A stretch of DNA of 64,000 nucleotides from positions 158,673 through 222,672 of the forward strand of contig DYEC01000024.1 in NCBI GenBank assembly GCA_020725865.1, in the 5' to 3' direction. Positions 60,691 through 64,000 of this stretch are shown here, piece by piece. The stretch is from Anaerolinea sp. (GTDB lineage: Bacteria; Chloroflexota; Anaerolineae; Anaerolineales; Anaerolineaceae). The notes beneath the pieces were generated by a model. It saw nothing but the letters and a program-made list of their open reading frames with translations. It was not told the DNA's origin and did no database searches. A program made the position numbers and the translations under genes. The first letter of the stretch is position 1. The number at the start of each line of letters is the position of its first letter.

Positions 60691-61763
60691 TTTACATCCG
60701 GGTTTGGTAACATAAAATCTCGGATGACGGCGACAAAATTGTGCCAGGCTTCGATGAATGAGCGCAATGTGCGCACAGTAGCACCAAAGCTGTCAAACTC
60801 TTCGATGGTCATGCCGTCCGGTTCATAAGCACGCCGGAAGTCAGGAATGCGGTAAAGTTGCTGGATGATTTTTTCATCCACCGGTATGTGCATTCTGGGC
60901 TCAACCTTAACATCCGATGAGTTGTATTTAACCTGCCATTCATGCGGAATAGTTAGGCTCACATCACCGCCAATGAATTCTGTCCAATGATAGAAATTTC
61001 GATAGGCAGCGGAGAGCAAGCGACAACGGTAGCCGCGCTCCTGATAAATAGAGTACGCCCGTTTGAAGCACGCCACACCTGCCCACTCCAGACATTCCGG
61101 TTCAACCTCGTAGCCATCGCGTTTCGCCAAAACTTTCATCCAGTCATCATTGCGCCCGACCATCATCGTGTTCACCGGCGACATCCGGCTGTTGTCCAGT
61201 CCTTCTGCCTCACGCCGCTTGAGACCTCTTTCCACTGCCTCGCCGACTGCCAGTGCCTGCGGGACGGTGAAATTTACTGTTACATTTACATTTATGCCCA
61301 GATAAGTGGCTTCCTCAACAATTGCCAGTCCGGCTTTTGTGGCGGGTACTTTGACTTGCATATTGGGCAGCAGGCTGGCAAAGTGAATGGCTTGCTGCAA
61401 GATGGCTTGCGGATTGCGATAGCTGGCAGGGTCAGTCTGAATGGATAGGCGCCCGCGTCGTCCCTGCTCGCGCTCAAACACAGGCAGCAGAAGTTTTGCA
61501 CCATGTACCGCCACATCTTCAAAAATTTTCCAGGCTACAGCAGTTTCGTTCCAGGTTGGATGATCTACAATCACCTGACGAATGTGATCTTCCCAGAGAT
61601 ACATCTCTTTCTTGAGCACATTCAATACAATGACCGGGTTGCTGGTTGCGCCTACGGCACCGCGTTCAATGGCGTAAGTCAGTTCTTCTACCGAGCACGA
61701 ATCGTTCCAATAACTGGTGGGTGTTGTTTGAGACATTTCATGTAAGGGTCCATTAAAACTCAT
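60687..61763 (-). CDS. Transaldolase-family protein of the inositol operon
   Basis: 358 residues with the transaldolase class I aldolase fold. The Schiff-base Lys is K138 in 'MQVKVPATKAG'. 'YWNDSCSVEEL' gives the Asp of strand 1, 'GAVGATSNPVIV' the phosphate-loop-like segment, and 'NVNVTVNFTVPQALAVGEA' the next strand. Where transaldolase B has a catalytic Glu (in 'STEVD'), this protein has Gln109 ('SIQTD'), as in fructose-6-phosphate aldolase. I infer that it cleaves 2-deoxy-5-keto-gluconate, directly or by transfer of a dihydroxyacetone unit, giving malonate semialdehyde. GGAGG precedes the ATG by 11 bases. Confidence 0.85.
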   Translation of the reverse strand: MSFNGPLHEMSQTTPTSYWNDSCSVEELTYAIERGAVGATSNPVIVLNVLKKEMYLWEDHIRQVIVDHPTWNETAVAWKIFEDVAVHGAKLLLPVFEREQGRRGRLSIQTDPASYRNPQAILQQAIHFASLLPNMQVKVPATKAGLAIVEEATYLGINVNVTVNFTVPQALAVGEAVERGLKRREAEGLDNSRMSPVNTMMVGRNDDWMKVLAKRDGYEVEPECLEWAGVACFKRAYSIYQERGYRCRLLSAAYRNFYHWTEFIGGDVSLTIPHEWQVKYNSSDVKVEPRMHIPVDEKIIQQLYRIPDFRRAYEPDGMTIEEFDSFGATVRTLRSFIEAWHNFVAVIRDFMLPNPDVK

Positions 61764-61778
61764 GGTTCTGAATACCTC

Positions 61779-62549
61779 CTAACTTTCTCGATCTCCTGTG
61801 ATTAAGTCCGCAATATCATCTTCGGACAGTTCACCTTTATAATATGTACCCACATTCATACCATGTCGGATGATGGTATAGCTATCTGCCACCATATAGA
61901 CGTGATGAACGTTGTGGGTGATAAAGATTACTCCCAGCCCGCGCTCACGGGCATTTTCAATATATGTTAATACTTTTCGCGTTTCGGCTACTGAAAGTGC
62001 CGAAGTAGGTTCGTCCAATATCAATAGCTTGGCACCGAAGTACACGCCACGACCAATCGCGATGGATTGGCGTTCGCCGCCCGACAGGCTGCCAACCCTC
62101 TCGTTCGGCGAGCGAATTTCAATTCCGATATCATGTAGCGATTGTTTGCAGACCTCATTCATTTTGCGTATGTCAAGATAAGTGATCGGTCCAAGATTTT
62201 TTGTCATTTCGCGCCCGAGGAAGAAATTGCGCGAGATGCTCATCAGATTAACCAATGCCAGGTCCTGATAAACTGCTTCAATGCCAATCGCACGCGCCTG
62301 TGCCGGTGAGGTGATGTTTACCAGTTTGTTTTCAAAATAAATTTGTCCTGTGGTGGGCTGGTACACACCCATCAGAATCTTGATTAACGTGGACTTCCCT
62401 GCCCCATTGTCACCTAATAGGGCGCGCACTTCGGCACGTTCTACTCCAAAATTGACATCTCTTAATGCAGTGATTGTACCAAAAACCTTGCTGATATTTT
62501 CCATTCGGACGAGATAGTCTTTATCTGGTAAGAGTTGATTGCTGCCCAT
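61779..62549 (-). CDS. Sugar ABC transporter ATP-binding protein, single-domain (inositol importer)
   Basis: 256 residues with one complete ABC domain: Walker A 'GDNGAGKST', signature 'LSGGERQSIAIGRG', Walker B 'LLILDEPTSALS', switch His in 'IFITHNVHH'. The sequence is of the RbsA/MglA type (CUT2), whose members usually have two fused domains (~500 residues); this one has only the first and must work as a homodimer. GGAG precedes the ATG. It lies between the permease and the catabolic genes. Confidence 0.88.
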   Translation of the reverse strand: MGSNQLLPDKDYLVRMENISKVFGTITALRDVNFGVERAEVRALLGDNGAGKSTLIKILMGVYQPTTGQIYFENKLVNITSPAQARAIGIEAVYQDLALVNLMSISRNFFLGREMTKNLGPITYLDIRKMNEVCKQSLHDIGIEIRSPNERVGSLSGGERQSIAIGRGVYFGAKLLILDEPTSALSVAETRKVLTYIENARERGLGVIFITHNVHHVYMVADSYTIIRHGMNVGTYYKGELSEDDIADLITGDRES

Positions 62550-62582
62550 GTGTTTTCTCCGCTTGGATTAATGGCAGTTGGC

Positions 62583-63605
62583 TCAGGTGCGACTGCGCAG
62601 CCAATTGTTCAAAATCACTGCCAGGATGATAGTAACGCCGACAATCGCTTCAAAGTTGTCGGCCGGAATAAAGGGAATTTGCATCAAAACAACACCGGTA
62701 CGCAACATGCTAATTGTCAGAACGCCGACCAGTGCGCCCCAGACACTTCCAGCGCCGCCGGTGATCAGTGTGCCGCCGACAACGGCTGAAGCAATGGCAC
62801 TTAATTCCATGCCATCACCTGAAGCAACCCGTACAGTCGTAAATTGACTGAAAAGAAGAATTCCCGCAAAACCTGCCAGCACACCAGTAATTACGAATAA
62901 CGTGACCCGAACCCGATTGACATTGACACCCTGGCCGATTGCCGCTCCAGAATTGCCGCCAACGGCAAAGACGTGATTGCCAAACACGGTACGTGTCAGA
63001 ACAAATTGAAATCCGATCACTAATAACAACAGCCAGATCAGCGCAGTGCGAAAATTGGCACCAGGTAAAATATCATTGAGAATGTCCAAACGTCCATTTA
63101 ATAAGTTATATGCTGGGATTTTTTCAACAGTTTGCAACATCTGACCGCTAGAGATTACCCAGAGCATGCCGCGATAGAAATAGCGCGTTCCCAATGTAAC
63201 GATAAACGAGGGAATTTTCGTTTTTACCAGAATCAAGCCATTTATAGCCCCTAGAATTCCCGTGCCAAGTAAAGCCAGGATCGCGCCCAGCCATGGGTGT
63301 CCTGCCATTGCCAGCCCGCCAAAGATATATCCTCCTACCGCCAGCATAGAGCCGACGGACAGGTCGAATTCACCGCCAATCATGAGCAGGGTCACACCAA
63401 CGGTTAATACACCAGATAGTGTTGCAGCATTGATGATTCCTGTGACCGAACGAAAGGTAAAAAACTTATCAACAAAAAGGGACAAGAGAACAAAAATTAT
63501 GATGAAGACAGCGAGAGGTCCGATCACAGGTGAATGTGAGACAAGGTGTCGAACCTGATATTGCCATGAAGTCTGTTCTTTGATAGATATTGCCTTTATT
63601 GTCAT
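62583..63605 (-). CDS. Sugar ABC transporter permease, RbsC-type (inositol importer)
   Basis: 340 residues, about eight to ten membrane segments. 'IGGEFDLSVGSMLAVGGYIFGG', 'ALLGTGILGAINGLILVKTKIPSFIVTLGT' and 'GRTVFGNHVFAVGGN'-like 'TRTVFGNHVFAVGGNSGAA' with 'VVGGTLITGGAGSVWGALVG' identify the ribose/inositol type. It carries the sugar alcohol delivered by the binding protein encoded upstream. Confidence 0.9.
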   Translation of the reverse strand: MTIKAISIKEQTSWQYQVRHLVSHSPVIGPLAVFIIIFVLLSLFVDKFFTFRSVTGIINAATLSGVLTVGVTLLMIGGEFDLSVGSMLAVGGYIFGGLAMAGHPWLGAILALLGTGILGAINGLILVKTKIPSFIVTLGTRYFYRGMLWVISSGQMLQTVEKIPAYNLLNGRLDILNDILPGANFRTALIWLLLLVIGFQFVLTRTVFGNHVFAVGGNSGAAIGQGVNVNRVRVTLFVITGVLAGFAGILLFSQFTTVRVASGDGMELSAIASAVVGGTLITGGAGSVWGALVGVLTISMLRTGVVLMQIPFIPADNFEAIVGVTIILAVILNNWLRSRT

Positions 63606-63622
63606 TTTCTGTTCCCGGTTTT

Positions 63623-63649
63623 GGGGGCAGGACTTTATATCCTGCCCCC
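63623..63649 (-). other. Intercistronic hairpin between binding-protein and permease genes
   Basis: GGGGGCAGGA and TCCTGCCCCC are perfect 10-base arms with a 7-base loop and no T run. Same place and shape as the hairpin after the other binding-protein gene at 43.8 kb, so it is probably a message-stabilising or attenuating element. Confidence 0.6.
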
Positions 63650-63664
63650 GAGTTGTGTATCAGA

Positions 63665-64000
63665 TTAACGGTACTTGCCCGATAGCTCGGCAACGATGTC
63701 AACATTGGTTTTGTCCACGAATCCCGGGCCGGTAGCAGTGACGGGCAGTGCCGGCTTGATGCCTTGGCGATTGTAGAGCATCAGGTACATCACCGCACCA
63801 AAACCTTGCAGATATGGCTGCTGGTCAATGGCGAAGAGGGTTGTTCCATCTTTGATTTTTGCGACAACCTCTGGGCTGACATCGAAGGTGCCATGTACCA
63901 CGCCTTTGATACCTTCGGCATCGAGGAAGGCATAGAAGGGGTTAGCTCCGCTAGGTCCGAGGGTGAGGAAGGCATTGACATCCGGGTTGGCGGCGTAGAA
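63665..64000 (-). CDS. Sugar ABC transporter substrate-binding protein, C-terminal part (start outside window)
   Basis: The frame is open to the edge of the window and ends at the TAA at 63665-63667; 111 residues are visible. The end of a type I periplasmic-binding protein is seen: 'NPDVNAFLTLGPSGANPFYAFLDAEG', then 'GTFDVSPEVVAKIKDGTTLFAIDQQPYLQGFGAVMYLML', which matches the hinge and C-terminal helices of RbsB/inositol-binding proteins. It delivers the substrate to the permease and ATPase encoded downstream. The signal peptide and promoter are outside the window. Confidence 0.85.
   Translation of the reverse strand, partial: FYAANPDVNAFLTLGPSGANPFYAFLDAEGIKGVVHGTFDVSPEVVAKIKDGTTLFAIDQQPYLQGFGAVMYLMLYNRQGIKPALPVTATGPGFVDKTNVDIVAELSGKYR

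Noticed and set aside
51227..64000. Sulfoquinovose (transaldolase) pathway suggested by the transaldolase and SauS-like genes
   Set aside because: IolB and IolD are unmistakable and specific to inositol; no sulfoquinovosidase or sulfo-sugar enzyme is present.

Overview
The window looks like chromosomal DNA of a member of Chloroflexota, most likely class Anaerolineae. I infer this from several traits together. Secreted and membrane-anchored proteins carry Thr/Pro-rich linkers (PTPTPTP-like). There is a large TPR/WD40 membrane protein, a Ser/Thr kinase fused to an extracytoplasmic sensor, four-subunit ferredoxin-linked 2-oxoacid oxidoreductase genes, and many ABC importers for sugars. No rRNA, tRNA, CRISPR array, transposase or integrase gene was seen.

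Layout. 1-6.6 kb: the end of a ferredoxin-NADP reductase-type flavoprotein, a small membrane protein coupled to an M19 dipeptidase, a four-domain S1 RNA-binding protein, and a 2-oxoacid:ferredoxin oxidoreductase operon (korDABC type). 6.8-10.5 kb: a Mn2+ (yybP-ykoY) riboswitch with its terminator in front of a P2A-type Ca2+/Mn2+ ATPase, then an AlaX-type tRNA editing protein. 10.5-19.7 kb: a TPR-WD40-'LWKSDGT' repeat protein; a sensory block made of a solute-binding lipoprotein, a dCache-PAS protein with no output domain, and a Ser/Thr kinase fused to a type I periplasmic-binding domain; then a lipoprotein. 19.8-22.9 kb: a copper set (CsoR, CopZ-like chaperone, CopA). 22.9-32.3 kb: GNAT protein, GPH symporter, a degenerate M23/crystallin/PPC lipoprotein, an OmpR-type regulator, an MgtC-family protein, a peroxiredoxin-glutaredoxin gene with an in-frame TGA exactly at the peroxidatic residue, and a membrane-anchored beta-rich protein. 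32.3-41.1 kb: SurE, pstSCAB, MntP, and a NEW3-domain protein with an ABC-2 exporter. 41.2-51.2 kb: a LacI-controlled glucoside locus (ABC importer, TreS-like GH13, GH1 beta-glucosidase, amylosucrase-like GH13). 51.2-64 kb: one long minus-strand myo-inositol operon running from an ABC importer through a transaldolase-family enzyme, IolB, IolD, an IolE-like protein and a LacI regulator to three Gfo/Idh/MocA dehydrogenases and a CoA-acylating aldehyde dehydrogenase.

The most interesting points are: (1) a probable selenocysteine peroxiredoxin fused to a glutaredoxin, with a hairpin just after the UGA; (2) an inositol operon in which a transaldolase-family protein (with the aldolase-type Gln) and an acylating aldehyde dehydrogenase stand where IolC, IolJ and IolA would be expected, suggesting a phosphorylation-independent cleavage of 2-deoxy-5-keto-gluconate; (3) the receptor-like kinase block; (4) the manganese riboswitch/ATPase unit, with a second Mn exporter (MntP) elsewhere in the window. 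All functions are read from sequence motifs and context only; no database search was possible.
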